A stretch of 64,000 bases of DNA from UBA8389 sp035719105 (GCA_035719105.1 DASTGN010000003.1:124001-188000), one strand, 5' to 3'; positions 40,256 to 49,773 are shown, counted from the stretch's first letter. Program-made: numbers and translations. Notes: generated by a model from the sequence alone, not told the origin.

Positions 40256-41830
40256 TTGGCAAGAAATAGAAAAGTGCTTCCGGTATTGGAAGCCGTTACC
40301 ATCACCGATGTAGCCTCAGAAGGAAAAGCATTGGCCAGAGTTGGCGAAATGGTTGTATTTGTACCTTTCGTGGCACCTGGCGATGTGGTTGACCTTGAGT
40401 TGCATCGTAGAAAAAGAAATTATGCTGAAGGGAAAGTTGTCAAGATTCACGCTCTCTCCAAAAATAGAGAAGTTCCTATGTGTCAGCATTTTGGAGTGTG
40501 TGGTGGTTGCAAATGGCAACATTTGACTTACCCTGACCAACTGAAATTCAAGCAGAAACAAGTCTTTGATGCCTTAACTCGTATTGGAAAAGTTGATTTG
40601 CCTCCTTTTTTTGCCTCTGATTCGAATTCGGTTTCCGCTTCACAAGTGGAAAAGGTGGATTACAGCAAAAACGCTTTCTATCCGATTTTTGGTTCCAAAA
40701 AAACGGCTTTTTACCGTAACAAGCTGGAATTCACGTTTTCGGACAAACGTTGGATGACTAATGAAGAAGTTGCTTCGGGCGTTACATTCGAAAACATGGA
40801 CGCTCTTGGTTTTCACATACCAGGTGCTTTCGATAAAGTGCTTGATATTGAGAAATGTTGGCTTCAGGACGACGTTTCAAACCGAATCCGACTGTTTGTA
40901 CGTGACTTTTGTCTGAAAAACGGCTACACCTTCTTTAATTTGCGAAATCAAGTTGGTTTGATGCGAAACCTGCAGGTCCGAACTTCCTCCACAGGCGAAC
41001 TGATGGTTATCGTCGTCTTTTTCGAAGAGGATGCCGCAAAACATGAAGCGTTACTTAAAGAAATAGCATCTAACTTTCCAGAAATCACATCGTTGGTATA
41101 TATTATCAATCAGAAAGCCAACGATACGATCGGTGATCAGGACATTCATGTTTACAAAGGTCAAGATCACATATTCGAAGAAATGGAAGGTCTTCGCTTT
41201 AAAATAGGTCCGAAATCATTTTATCAGACCAATTCAGAACAAGCCCTGGAATTATATAAGGTGGCCAAAGCTTTTGCCGGACTGAAGGGGAATGAACTGG
41301 TGTATGACTTATATACTGGAACAGGCACAATCGCGCAGTTCATTGCAAAGGATTGCCGCAAAGTGATTGGTATCGAATACGTGCCCGAAGCCATTGTTGA
41401 TGCAAGATTGAATGCCGAACTCAATGGCTTGGAAAATACTTTGTTTTTTGCAGGTGATATGAAAGATATTCTAAATCAGGACTTTATCACCACTTACGGG
41501 CATCCTGACGTGCTGATAACCGACCCTCCCCGTGCTGGTATGCACACGGATGTCGTTAAAGCCATTGCATTTGCTGCACCAGAACGAGTGGTGTATGTAA
41601 GCTGCAATCCGGCTACACAGGCACGCGACCTGTCATTGTTGGACAGCGATTATGAAGTCGTGAAAGTACAGCCCGTCGACCTATTTCCCCATACGCAACA
41701 TGTGGAGAATGTGGTGCTTTTAGTCAAGCGTGCCGTACGAAAAGAACCTGTAGCAGCGGAACCCGCCGCTACGGTTGACTTAAATGAGGGAAGCGATGGC
41801 CTCGATCTCAACGAGCGCGCCCTTGGGTAA
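40256..41830 (+). CDS. rlmD: 23S rRNA (uracil-C5)-methyltransferase RlmD/RumA type
   Basis: Fe-S containing, SAM-dependent methyltransferase for m5U in 23S rRNA. The 524-aa protein has an N-terminal TRAM domain, cluster cysteines C76, C82 and C85 (CQHFGVCGGC) with a fourth in EKCWLQ near residue 201, the SAM motif YDLYTGTGTIAQF, and the nucleophile cysteine in VSCNPATQ near residue 449. The start is a TTG at 40256 (MARNRKVLPVLEAV); the first in-frame ATG lies inside the TRAM domain. The last about 30 residues (from RKEPVAAEPAATVDL) are an extra tail, and their final 51 bases overlap ridA on the other strand. Confidence 0.9.
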   Translation: MARNRKVLPVLEAVTITDVASEGKALARVGEMVVFVPFVAPGDVVDLELHRRKRNYAEGKVVKIHALSKNREVPMCQHFGVCGGCKWQHLTYPDQLKFKQKQVFDALTRIGKVDLPPFFASDSNSVSASQVEKVDYSKNAFYPIFGSKKTAFYRNKLEFTFSDKRWMTNEEVASGVTFENMDALGFHIPGAFDKVLDIEKCWLQDDVSNRIRLFVRDFCLKNGYTFFNLRNQVGLMRNLQVRTSSTGELMVIVVFFEEDAAKHEALLKEIASNFPEITSLVYIINQKANDTIGDQDIHVYKGQDHIFEEMEGLRFKIGPKSFYQTNSEQALELYKVAKAFAGLKGNELVYDLYTGTGTIAQFIAKDCRKVIGIEYVPEAIVDARLNAELNGLENTLFFAGDMKDILNQDFITTYGHPDVLITDPPRAGMHTDVVKAIAFAAPERVVYVSCNPATQARDLSLLDSDYEVVKVQPVDLFPHTQHVENVVLLVKRAVRKEPVAAEPAATVDLNEGSDGLDLNERALG

Positions 41831-42160
41831 ACCCTTTACAGCCACTGCCGAACGAGCCGGAAAGGTGCCTTCGAACTGTGATTCGTAGACTTTATTCATG
41901 TCCGCAAATAGATTCATGTCTGTCAAGAATACAGTGACTTTCACCACATGTTCCATTTGACAGCCTGCTTCTGATAAAATAGCCTTGAGGTTTTTAAAGC
42001 ATTGGTTGGTTTGACCGACAATGTCGATCGATTCAATGTTTCCACTTCGGGGATCTATTGGAATCTGTCCGGAAACGAATACAAGGTTTCCGGCACGGAT
42101 AGCTTGATTGTAGGGCCCGATTGCTGCGGGTGCCTGGGATGTTTTGACGATAGTTTTCAT
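41780..42160 (-). CDS. ridA: RidA family enamine/imine deaminase
   Basis: Hydrolyses reactive 2-aminoacrylate and similar enamines formed by PLP enzymes. The 126-aa protein starts MKTIVKTSQAPAAIGPYNQA. It has GNLVFVSGQIPIDPRSG and VKVTVFLTDMNLFADMNKVY, and the signature FPARSAVAVKGLPKGALVEI with the arginine that binds substrate carboxylate, then EIEAIASL. Complete and canonical. Its last 51 bases are antisense to the rlmD tail. The upstream metal exporter gene ends 18 bases before its start. Confidence 0.95.
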   Translation of the reverse strand: MKTIVKTSQAPAAIGPYNQAIRAGNLVFVSGQIPIDPRSGNIESIDIVGQTNQCFKNLKAILSEAGCQMEHVVKVTVFLTDMNLFADMNKVYESQFEGTFPARSAVAVKGLPKGALVEIEAIASLI

Positions 42161-42178
42161 AAAATTGAACGTATTGGT

Positions 42179-43261
42179 TTAAAAACCTAAGAAATAGCCG
42201 GCTGTTCCCGCCAACAGCCCCAAAAGACCATTAATGGCCTTAACGCTGAGAAATCCACGTTTGGATTCTGCCAGCAAAGGTAAGGTGGAATGACCATCTT
42301 GCGTAATGGAATTGGCCAAAAGTATGCTGAAGGGAATTTGTCCACTCAAAAATAGTGAAATAAAGACTAAGTGCGGCCCCGATTCTGGTATGATTCCGAT
42401 TAAAACGGCTAAAAGCAATACCCACAACTGGTTGTTGGATACCCAATTAGTCATTTCTACTGAGTGCATCAAAAAATGAATCAAGGTTAACGCACCAAAG
42501 GTCCACAAGAAAATCTTGGGTACGTGTTGGCGGATGATGTGTTTCCAGAGATGCTCTTGCAAGAAGTGATCGTCTACAAAGAAGAAGGTAATCAACATCA
42601 TCGAAGCCATTACTAAGAAAATACCATTGAACCAAGCTTCATCAATGGGAAAAGTCAGATTCCCTGTAGCTGATTCGTTTGCGGCATCTCCGTGTTCATG
42701 TCCAAAAAAACCGGTACTCATCCCCAATATAAATAAACCAAGACCAGTAATCAACAAAATCCGTGTGAAAGACGGGTTTCGGAAATTTTCCTTGATGCTT
42801 TGAATAAAGTGTTGATGACCTATATGTTCGTGGTTGTGGACGACCAGATGTCGCTCCATGTTCTTGGGATGAACAACCTTCCAACCGAGCTTATCAACCA
42901 AAATCCCGACCACAAGAGCTATAACGAACAAGATTCCGAATAGCATGATTGCTTTATCGGGCATTTGCACCAGCATGACAAAGGCTTCGTCCCCAACACT
43001 GGAAATCATGGCAGCCAAGAGGGCTCCGAAACTGACGACACCGTGTGTCCACATACCGACCACGGCAAAACCTCCGAAACAGCCTGGAATCAAACCCAAT
43101 AAGGCAGCCAAAACCACCTGAAGTGAAGGATATTTTCCCAGCCAACGCGTCCAACTACCTTGGGTCAACACATTTGTCAACTCAATAAAGAGCATGATCA
43201 CAATAACGAAGCATGAGATCATCAAGGTATTGCGAAAAACGTCTGTAAAGATTTCGACCAT
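42179..43261 (-). CDS. Putative multi-pass metal exporter (ArsP_2 / manganese transporter type)
   Basis: Integral membrane protein of 360 aa with about ten hydrophobic segments in two similar halves. Motifs include LIPGCFGGFAVVGMWTHGVV, SSVGDEAFVMLVQMP in the first half and GIIPESGPHLVFISLFLSG with SITQDGHSTLPLLAES in the second. A histidine-rich cytosolic loop (VVHNHEHIGHQHF) and FFGHEHGDAA suggest metal handling. From memory this is the PF11449 ten-TM heavy-metal exporter family, named putative manganese transporter by some annotators. Substrate not established. It follows rlmB after five bases. Confidence 0.78.
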   Translation of the reverse strand: MVEIFTDVFRNTLMISCFVIVIMLFIELTNVLTQGSWTRWLGKYPSLQVVLAALLGLIPGCFGGFAVVGMWTHGVVSFGALLAAMISSVGDEAFVMLVQMPDKAIMLFGILFVIALVVGILVDKLGWKVVHPKNMERHLVVHNHEHIGHQHFIQSIKENFRNPSFTRILLITGLGLFILGMSTGFFGHEHGDAANESATGNLTFPIDEAWFNGIFLVMASMMLITFFFVDDHFLQEHLWKHIIRQHVPKIFLWTFGALTLIHFLMHSVEMTNWVSNNQLWVLLLAVLIGIIPESGPHLVFISLFLSGQIPFSILLANSITQDGHSTLPLLAESKRGFLSVKAINGLLGLLAGTAGYFLGF

Positions 43262-43266
43262 GATGG

Positions 43267-44049
43267 TTAAATTCCGGATTCCAACCGGTGTTTAACGGCT
43301 TCGTACATAAGTATTCCGGCAGCAACGGAAACGTTGAGCGATCCAATTTTACCCAAAATGGGGATTTTTACCAATTCATCACAAATACGCAAGTTTTCAT
43401 TGGCTATACCGGTGTCTTCCGCACCCATGACAATAGCGACAGGGCCTGTGTAATCAACATTGACATAACTGGTTGATGCCTTTTCGGATGCAGCGATGAC
43501 TTTCACTCCAGAATTCTTAAGTAGGAGAATGGATTCTCGGATGGATTTCTCCCTGCAAACCGGCAACGTGTGCAAGGCACCTGCAGATGTTTTCACAGCA
43601 TCTGCATTGACACTCACGCTGTCAGTCATGGGAATAACGATGGCATGTACGTCGGCGCATTCGCAGGTACGAGCGATAGCACCAAAATTGCGAACGTCGG
43701 TAATTCCGTCCAGCAAAACGATGAAAGGGCTCTTGCCTTCTTCATAGAGCGTCGGCAGGATGTCTTCCAATCGTTGATAGGTCACTTCAGAAACAAATGC
43801 CACCACGCCTTGATGGTTTTTCATGGTGACTCGATTCAGTTTTTCAACAGGAACTCGTTGTACAGGAATTCGTGTGCCTTTCAAAGCGTCGAACAATTCT
43901 TTTGAAAGCTCCGATTCAAGGTCTTTGCGGAGTAAAATTTTATCGATGTCCTTCCCGGCCAAAACGGCTTCCAACACGGCTCGAATACCGAAAATAAATT
44001 CGGATTTTTGCTCACTTGGCTTACGGACAAAGGGTCTTTTAGTATACAT
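43267..44049 (-). CDS. rlmB: 23S rRNA 2'-O-methyltransferase RlmB type
   Basis: SPOUT-family RNA methyltransferase of the TrmH/RlmB group, 260 aa. The N-terminal substrate-binding domain begins at EFIFGIRAVLEAVLAGKD. The SpoU motifs are DGITDVRNFGAIARTCECAD (motif 1), AIVMGAEDTGIANEN (motif 2) and IPILGKIGSLNVSVAAGI (motif 3). It probably methylates a guanosine of 23S rRNA; a tRNA target cannot be excluded. It follows recN after 11 bases in the same direction. Confidence 0.9.
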   Translation of the reverse strand: MYTKRPFVRKPSEQKSEFIFGIRAVLEAVLAGKDIDKILLRKDLESELSKELFDALKGTRIPVQRVPVEKLNRVTMKNHQGVVAFVSEVTYQRLEDILPTLYEEGKSPFIVLLDGITDVRNFGAIARTCECADVHAIVIPMTDSVSVNADAVKTSAGALHTLPVCREKSIRESILLLKNSGVKVIAASEKASTSYVNVDYTGPVAIVMGAEDTGIANENLRICDELVKIPILGKIGSLNVSVAAGILMYEAVKHRLESGI

Positions 44050-44060
44050 TTTTTTTTAAT

Positions 44061-45725
44061 TTAAATGGAGTTTTCCAGCATCAGCTGGCGTGCGTTTCGA
44101 ATGGCAGCATCCGTCAGATTCGCGCCGCTAAGCATCAGTGCGATTTCTGTCAAGCGCTCATCCGGATTCAAAGCATTCACTTTTGTAAAAGTCTTGCCGT
44201 TCAATTCGGTCTTTAAAACTTTGAAATGGTTTTTGCCTTTCACGGCAATTTGTGGTAAGTGGGTGATACACAACACCTGCCGATTTTCAGCGATGCCTTT
44301 CATAATTTCCCCCATCTTGTAGGCAATTTCACCGGAAACGCCGGTGTCGATTTCATCAAACAATAAAGTCGGCAAGTTGCTGAACTCGGCAATTAACGAT
44401 TTGATGCATAGCATAATGCGAGATATTTCACCCCCGGAGGCAATGCGTTCGATGGCTTGGGGTTGGGTCTGAGCATTGGCGGTAAACAAAAATGAAATTG
44501 AATCCTGACCGTCTGAATCCAGTGCTTTTGGTTCGCATTCAATCTTTAAAACAGCTTTTGGAATGCCTAATTGAACCAATTGGCCGATCAAGTGCTTTTC
44601 AATGGTTTGCAGGACACTACGACGCTTTTTGGTCAATTCCGCGGCGAGTTCCTTAACAACTACCTCTGAAGCAGCAAGTTCCTTTTTTAAATCTTCGATA
44701 TTGGTATCAAACGATTCGATGAAGTTCAATTTTCCGGCAAATTCGTCACGCAATGCAATCAATTCGGTCGAGTTCTTAGAGTGATGTTTCTGTTGAAGGG
44801 TGAACAACAAATTCAATCGTTGTGAAATTTGATCCATTCGAGTTGGATTCACGTCCACATCGTGCAAAAGAACTTCGAGTTCTCTGGACAAGTCTTTCAG
44901 GTCTAAGTAGCTGGTTCGGATGCGTTCACCAGCCTCCTGCAATTTCGGAAAGACCTTTAACAAATGATCCGACTGATTCAGAGCAGTTTTTAAAGAAGTG
45001 TTTATTCCATGCTCTTCCTCGTCCAACAAAGAAAAGATTTTGGCGAGACCCATTTTTATTTCTTCAGCGTGGGTCAACATCTCCCATTCCGCCTCCAAGG
45101 CTTCCTGTTCTCCAATTTCGAGCCCTGCTCCTTCCAATTGCTCCAGCTGAAAACGCAAGTAATCTTCTTCTTCCCGAGCTTTCAACGCTTTGTCTTCCAA
45201 TTTTTTAAGATTGGTCTGAAGTTCTTTATAACATCCGAATGCTTCCCGATAATTACTGACTAATAAATTGTTACCTGCAACGGCATCAACAATTTCGCGT
45301 TGATAGGCATCGTTGCCGAGCAGTAAATTCTGATGTTGGGAATGGATGTCGATGAGTCTGCTGCTTAGTTCTTTTAAAATGTTGAGCGAAACGGGAGAAT
45401 CGTTCACAAAGGCACGACTCTTTCCATTGTTGAATAACTCCCTACGGATGATACAACTTTCCAGATCGAATTCCAGATCATTTTCTTCGAAAAAAGATTG
45501 CAAACCGTAGCTTTTGATTAGGAAAGTAGCCTCGGTTACACATTTCTCAGCATTCTCAAGGATGACTCTGTTGTCTGCACGTTGACCCAAAATCAGGGAG
45601 AGCGCGCCCAATAAAATGGATTTACCAGCCCCTGTTTCTCCGGTGATGACCGAAAGACCCTCGTCAAAAGTCAAGTCCAACTTATCTATGAGTGCATAAT
45701 TTTCTATGTGGAGGTTTCGAAGCAT
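44061..45725 (-). CDS. recN: DNA repair protein RecN
   Basis: SMC-like ATPase for double-strand break repair. The 554-aa protein begins MLRNLHIENYALIDKLDLTF. Walker A GETGAGKSILLGAL is at about residues 30-43, two coiled-coil arms flank a short hinge, ERIASGGEISRIMLCIKSL is the ABC signature, and LLFDEIDTGVSGEIA is Walker B. Normal length. It starts one base before the end of the DUF4835 gene region, in the conserved Bacteroidota block dnaN-dnaQ-coaBC-DUF4835-recN. Confidence 0.95.
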   Translation of the reverse strand: MLRNLHIENYALIDKLDLTFDEGLSVITGETGAGKSILLGALSLILGQRADNRVILENAEKCVTEATFLIKSYGLQSFFEENDLEFDLESCIIRRELFNNGKSRAFVNDSPVSLNILKELSSRLIDIHSQHQNLLLGNDAYQREIVDAVAGNNLLVSNYREAFGCYKELQTNLKKLEDKALKAREEEDYLRFQLEQLEGAGLEIGEQEALEAEWEMLTHAEEIKMGLAKIFSLLDEEEHGINTSLKTALNQSDHLLKVFPKLQEAGERIRTSYLDLKDLSRELEVLLHDVDVNPTRMDQISQRLNLLFTLQQKHHSKNSTELIALRDEFAGKLNFIESFDTNIEDLKKELAASEVVVKELAAELTKKRRSVLQTIEKHLIGQLVQLGIPKAVLKIECEPKALDSDGQDSISFLFTANAQTQPQAIERIASGGEISRIMLCIKSLIAEFSNLPTLLFDEIDTGVSGEIAYKMGEIMKGIAENRQVLCITHLPQIAVKGKNHFKVLKTELNGKTFTKVNALNPDERLTEIALMLSGANLTDAAIRNARQLMLENSI

Positions 45726-45726
45726 G

Positions 45727-46632
45727 TCACTTTTTGGTTTTTATGCCTTGCAACCTGTTGGTTGAAGCCGGATAAATATTGCTCAGCAAGTCGTACACCG
45801 CGGTTTTTTCCTGGGTACTCGATTTACTGCAAATGTTGATGAGCTCATCGGCCTTTGTTTCAATGAAATTTGACAACAACGGGGAACCTGGTTTGAATTG
45901 TTTGGCTGGTTTCAAATAATCCAGGGACGAGATGATCTGTTCCCTGCCCTCTTGTGGCTTATCGTACATGACGTCCAATCCAAGACGGTGGTATTGATAG
46001 GAAAGCAAGCGCATTTCAGGTTGATTTTCGTTGCTCAGAACATTGGACCAACCCCAATGGTTTTTATCGACTTGGGCCTTCCAGTTATCACCCATGGAGC
46101 CTTGAGCCATGGAAGTGATTTCCTGTGCCCGTTGAAAGAAGGGACTGCCGCCCAATTTGGAAAAACTATCGAAATCCAAACCTAAAATGACATACGCCCA
46201 GAAATCCAAAGTGGCTGTCAGGTTGTCTGTGATGGTAGTTTCATTAAACGTCAGCGTCTGATTTTCTTGAAATTCAAAAATAAGCTGTTCCCTGAAATTC
46301 AGTAGCGTTGTGGTATAATTGGATCCATAAACCGGACGGGAACTTTGAATCTGAAAGTCACAGGTATGCGTGTTGGCTTCCCGCGATTTGAAAATAAATA
46401 AAATGGAGCAGTCTACTTTTTCTACGTTTCCAAGTTGAGCATTGGAAAAACGCGTGGTGTTCATATATTCCTGAACCACTGATTTGAAATTTTCATAAAC
46501 CGCTTTGTCTGTTCCAGAAATTTGCTCCGTATTTACTTGAATCTTACAGTTGAGTTCTTGTGCAAAGACGGACAATCCCCCTGTAAGCAGGAGGATTAGC
46601 AATAAAAGGGGTTTATATGTCCGAAAAAACAT
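45727..46632 (-). CDS. DUF4835 family protein (PorD-type, type IX secretion)
   Basis: Exported protein of 301 aa with a signal peptide (PLLLLILLLTGGLSVFAQE). The mature start ELNCKIQVNTEQISGTDKAV and the later SREANTHTCDFQIQSSRPVY fit DUF4835, which I recall as PorD, an accessory of the type IX secretion system. I place the start at the ATG at 46632 (MFFRTYK); an ATG three codons upstream (46641) would be almost leaderless if the -7 TATATTTG at 46657-46650 is used. It sits between coaBC and recN, as in other Bacteroidota. A role in secretion is family knowledge and not shown by the locus. Confidence 0.8.
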   Translation of the reverse strand: MFFRTYKPLLLLILLLTGGLSVFAQELNCKIQVNTEQISGTDKAVYENFKSVVQEYMNTTRFSNAQLGNVEKVDCSILFIFKSREANTHTCDFQIQSSRPVYGSNYTTTLLNFREQLIFEFQENQTLTFNETTITDNLTATLDFWAYVILGLDFDSFSKLGGSPFFQRAQEITSMAQGSMGDNWKAQVDKNHWGWSNVLSNENQPEMRLLSYQYHRLGLDVMYDKPQEGREQIISSLDYLKPAKQFKPGSPLLSNFIETKADELINICSKSSTQEKTAVYDLLSNIYPASTNRLQGIKTKK

Positions 46633-46664
46633 GATCGACATTTTGAATGCAAATATAGTATTAA

Positions 46665-47870
46665 TTATGTATTAATAAAATAATTATTCAACTCATTCAA
46701 TATATCCTCCGCAACTTCTTTTTTTGATTTAAGCGGAAACGTGTACTCACCACCTTCTCTCTTCAGGATTGTTATTTGGTTGGTATCGTGTTGGAATCCG
46801 GCACCAGGATTTCGCAAGGAATTCAAAACTATGAAGTCCAAATTCTTACGTTCTAGTTTGGACTGTGCATTTTGAATTTCGGCCTCGGTTTCCAAGGCAA
46901 AACCAACCAGAATTTGCGGCTTTCTTTTGAGTTGACCGAGGGTAGCTGCAATGTCGCGGGTTGGCTTCAACTGCAAGACCAAATCTTCTTCTCCACGCTT
47001 TTTTTTGGAGTCAGCAGGCTGAACGGGTGTAAAATCGGCAACTGCAGCACATAGGATAGCTGCATCGACAGCAGGAAAGATGGTGGTGGCCTTTGATAAC
47101 ATGTCGGAGGCAGATTCCACATCAATGCGTTCAATATGAGGATGTGCCGTTTTGAGGTTGACAGGGCCAGCAATCAATTTCACATGGGCCCCTCTGTTGG
47201 CACAGGCTTCAGCCAATGCGAAACCCATTTTTCCGGATGAATAGTTCCCGATGAAACGGACGGGATCAATTTTTTCGTAAGTCGGTCCTGCAGTGATTAA
47301 AATCGTTTTACCCGACCAAGGTAATTTTTGAGCAAAAAATTCAGAAATCATGCGGAAAATCACGATGGGTTCCTCCATCCTACCCTTACCAACATCGCCA
47401 CAGGCAAGTTCGCCTTCAGTTGATTCTATGAAATGGACGCCCAGATTGAGCAACTTCGTCATGTTTTCCTGAACAGCGGGGTGCGCCCACATCTTGCAAT
47501 TCATAGCAGGAGCGACAAATACTGGCTTTTCAAAAGCGAGGTAGGTAGTTGAAAGTGCATCGTCGGCTATGCCACCGGCAAACTTTCCGATGATATTGGC
47601 TGTGGCGGGTGCAATTAACAGGATGTCAGCCCAGTCGTTCAGGGCGATGTGCTCTGTAGTGTACTCGTTCGATTCTTCGAACGCATTGGTATAAACAGCA
47701 TTTTTGGAAACGGTTTGCAACGTTAAGCGCGTAACAAATTCCAAAGCATGTTGCGTCGTGATAACTTTCACTTCGGCGCCTGCTTTGACGAACAAACGAA
47801 TTAGTTCCGGGGTTTTATAAGCAGCAATGCCGCCCGATATTCCCAACAATATGCGTTTACCTTTAAGCAT
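46665..47870 (-). CDS. coaBC: Phosphopantothenoylcysteine decarboxylase / phosphopantothenate-cysteine ligase
   Basis: Bifunctional enzyme of coenzyme A synthesis, 401 aa. The N-terminal flavoprotein CoaC begins GKRILLGISGGIAAYKTPEL and has the catalytic motif APAMNCKMWAHPAVQENM, with PATANIIGKFAGGIADD. The C-terminal CoaB domain shows ILITAGPTYEKIDPVRFIGN followed by SSGKMGFALAEA, and VNSLRNPGAGF in the nucleotide site. Complete. It follows dnaQ by one base. Confidence 0.95.
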   Translation of the reverse strand: MLKGKRILLGISGGIAAYKTPELIRLFVKAGAEVKVITTQHALEFVTRLTLQTVSKNAVYTNAFEESNEYTTEHIALNDWADILLIAPATANIIGKFAGGIADDALSTTYLAFEKPVFVAPAMNCKMWAHPAVQENMTKLLNLGVHFIESTEGELACGDVGKGRMEEPIVIFRMISEFFAQKLPWSGKTILITAGPTYEKIDPVRFIGNYSSGKMGFALAEACANRGAHVKLIAGPVNLKTAHPHIERIDVESASDMLSKATTIFPAVDAAILCAAVADFTPVQPADSKKKRGEEDLVLQLKPTRDIAATLGQLKRKPQILVGFALETEAEIQNAQSKLERKNLDFIVLNSLRNPGAGFQHDTNQITILKREGGEYTFPLKSKKEVAEDILNELNNYFINT

Positions 47871-47871
47871 T

Positions 47872-48639
47872 TTATTTGGTCAAGGACCGCAAACGGATGC
47901 GGGTCAGTACATTTTTAGTGTTCAGTGCAAAATCCCCTTGCATCATCCAACCATAATAACCAGTGTCTTTTTTAAGAACATCTTCCACCGGTTGATCTTT
48001 GTATTTACCAAAATTGAAAACTTCCTGATCCTTGTCGTTCAACACGATTTTTCCGGCAAAATCCACGTTTCGATTGAACGAGGAAAATTCAGAAAGGTAT
48101 TGAACATCGTTGGCTAAGTCTGGATAGCGATCCAATTGTGATTTCAATACTTCGTAAGTAGCCTTGGCATCGGCTTCAGCTCCATGAGCACCTTCCAACT
48201 CTGCGTTGCAGTAAAATTTGTAGGCGGCGCTCAGGGTACGTTGTTCCATTTTATGGAAAATAACCTGAACATCAATGAGTTTGCGTTTGCTTAAATCGAT
48301 GTCGATGTCGTTTCTAAGGAATTCCTCGGCTAACATGGGCACATCGAATCGATTGGAATTAAAGCCTGCCAAATCGCAACCTTCAATGTCCTTGGCAATA
48401 TTCTTGCCGATTTCCTTGAATGTCGGTGCATCGGCAACATCTTCATCTGTAATGTGATGTATGTCCGAAGCTTCTTTGGGTATTGGCATTCCCGGGTTTA
48501 CCCTGAATGTTTTGGTTTCCTCGTTTCCGTTTGGATAAACCTTGAGGTAAGCTATTTCGACAATCCGATCCGTGTTTGCATTGACTCCGGTAGTTTCGAG
48601 GTCAAAAAATACGATCGGATTTTTGAGGTTCAGTTGCAT
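47872..48639 (-). CDS. DnaQ-like 3'-5' exonuclease
   Basis: DEDDh exonuclease of the DNA polymerase III epsilon family, probably the proofreading or a processing exonuclease. The 255-aa protein has ExoI VFFDLETTGVNANTDRIVEI, ExoII near LAGFNSNRFDVPMLAEE, and the ExoIII histidine and aspartate in GAHGAEADAKATYEVLK. An extra C-terminal region (about 180-255, VLNDKDQEVFNFGKYKDQPV) resembles the DUF3820-like quorum-exonuclease tail. It lies between dnaN and coaBC, separated by nine bases and one base. Confidence 0.9.
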   Translation of the reverse strand: MQLNLKNPIVFFDLETTGVNANTDRIVEIAYLKVYPNGNEETKTFRVNPGMPIPKEASDIHHITDEDVADAPTFKEIGKNIAKDIEGCDLAGFNSNRFDVPMLAEEFLRNDIDIDLSKRKLIDVQVIFHKMEQRTLSAAYKFYCNAELEGAHGAEADAKATYEVLKSQLDRYPDLANDVQYLSEFSSFNRNVDFAGKIVLNDKDQEVFNFGKYKDQPVEDVLKKDTGYYGWMMQGDFALNTKNVLTRIRLRSLTK

Positions 48640-48648
48640 GAGATAAAT

Positions 48649-49773
48649 TTAGTCGTTCAAAAGCATGGGCATCAACAACATCAATAAATCCTCGTCGGGA
48701 TCGTTTACGAGCGGCAGGAACAAACCAGCTCTGGATGGGTCGGCCAGTTCGAGCACAATTTCCTGAGTTTCCAAATTGGAAACAATATCGATGATGTATT
48801 GAGCTTTAAAGCCGATATTGATGCGTTCCCCTTCATATTGGCAAGGTATGGTTTCTTCGGCAGAAGTTGAGAAATCAATGTCTTGCGTGGTTAATTCGAT
48901 GTTGTTGTTGGCAATAACCAATTTGACCAGGCTGCTGGCCTGATTGGCAAAGATGGAGACTCGTTTCAGGGTGTTCAGGAATGAAACCCTGTCTACCAAT
49001 ACTTTATAAGGATTGTTCTGCGGAATGACAGCATTGTAATTCGGGAAACGACCTTCTACCAAGCGGCAGTAGATGGTATAACTGGATAGTCTGAAAACAA
49101 CATTGCTGTCGTCAAATGAGATGAGAACGGCCCCGGTTTCCTTAGGTAGTATGGCTCGTAGCAGTACGGCTGGTTTCTTTGGAATGATGAGCATGGCGTT
49201 CTGTTCACCTTTGATGGATGAATTGCGGAGGCGAACCAATTTGTGAGCATCGGAGGCTACAAAAGTGACGTTCTCGGTGGTAATGTCCATGACGACTCCG
49301 TTCATAACCGGACGAAGTTCATCGTCGGCAGCAGCGAAGAGTGTCGAGTTGATCCCGTTCAGCAATACGTTTGCAGGCACTTCGAGCGTATTGTTGGCTT
49401 CCTTCAATTCTTTCAATTTGGGGAATTCGTCACCGCTTTGAGCTACAAATTTGTATTTGCCGTTTTGGTACCAAATGGTTACTTCCAGGCTGTTTTCATT
49501 GATTTCGACTGTCAGCGGTTGTTCAGAAAGTTCACGCAAGGAATCCAGCATGGTTTTGGAAGGAATGGCGTAGCAACCGTCGCTGTCGGATTCGATCAGG
49601 TCAAGGGTGGTCACTAATGTCGTTTCCGTATCCGATGCCGTTGCCGTCATCTTCAGTCCTTCGATTTTCAATAGAAAACATTCGAGTATCGGCAGCGTGT
49701 TCTTGGAATTGATGACACGGCTGATGGCCTGGAGGTGGCTCAGTAAAGCAGAGCTTGATGCGATGAATTTCAT
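48649..49773 (-). CDS. dnaN: DNA polymerase III beta subunit (sliding clamp)
   Basis: Ring-shaped processivity factor, 374 aa, made of three clamp domains. It starts MKFIASSSALLSHLQAISRV with INSKNTLPILECFLLKIEG, contains AAADDELRPVMNGVVMDITT and VASDAHKLVRLR in the second domain, and ends LPLVNDPDEDLLMLLMPMLL, the usual clamp C terminus. It is the first gene of the minus-strand block; dnaQ, coaBC, DUF4835 and recN follow closely, linking replication, repair and CoA synthesis in one transcript. dnaA is not in this window. Confidence 0.96.
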   Translation of the reverse strand: MKFIASSSALLSHLQAISRVINSKNTLPILECFLLKIEGLKMTATASDTETTLVTTLDLIESDSDGCYAIPSKTMLDSLRELSEQPLTVEINENSLEVTIWYQNGKYKFVAQSGDEFPKLKELKEANNTLEVPANVLLNGINSTLFAAADDELRPVMNGVVMDITTENVTFVASDAHKLVRLRNSSIKGEQNAMLIIPKKPAVLLRAILPKETGAVLISFDDSNVVFRLSSYTIYCRLVEGRFPNYNAVIPQNNPYKVLVDRVSFLNTLKRVSIFANQASSLVKLVIANNNIELTTQDIDFSTSAEETIPCQYEGERINIGFKAQYIIDIVSNLETQEIVLELADPSRAGLFLPLVNDPDEDLLMLLMPMLLND

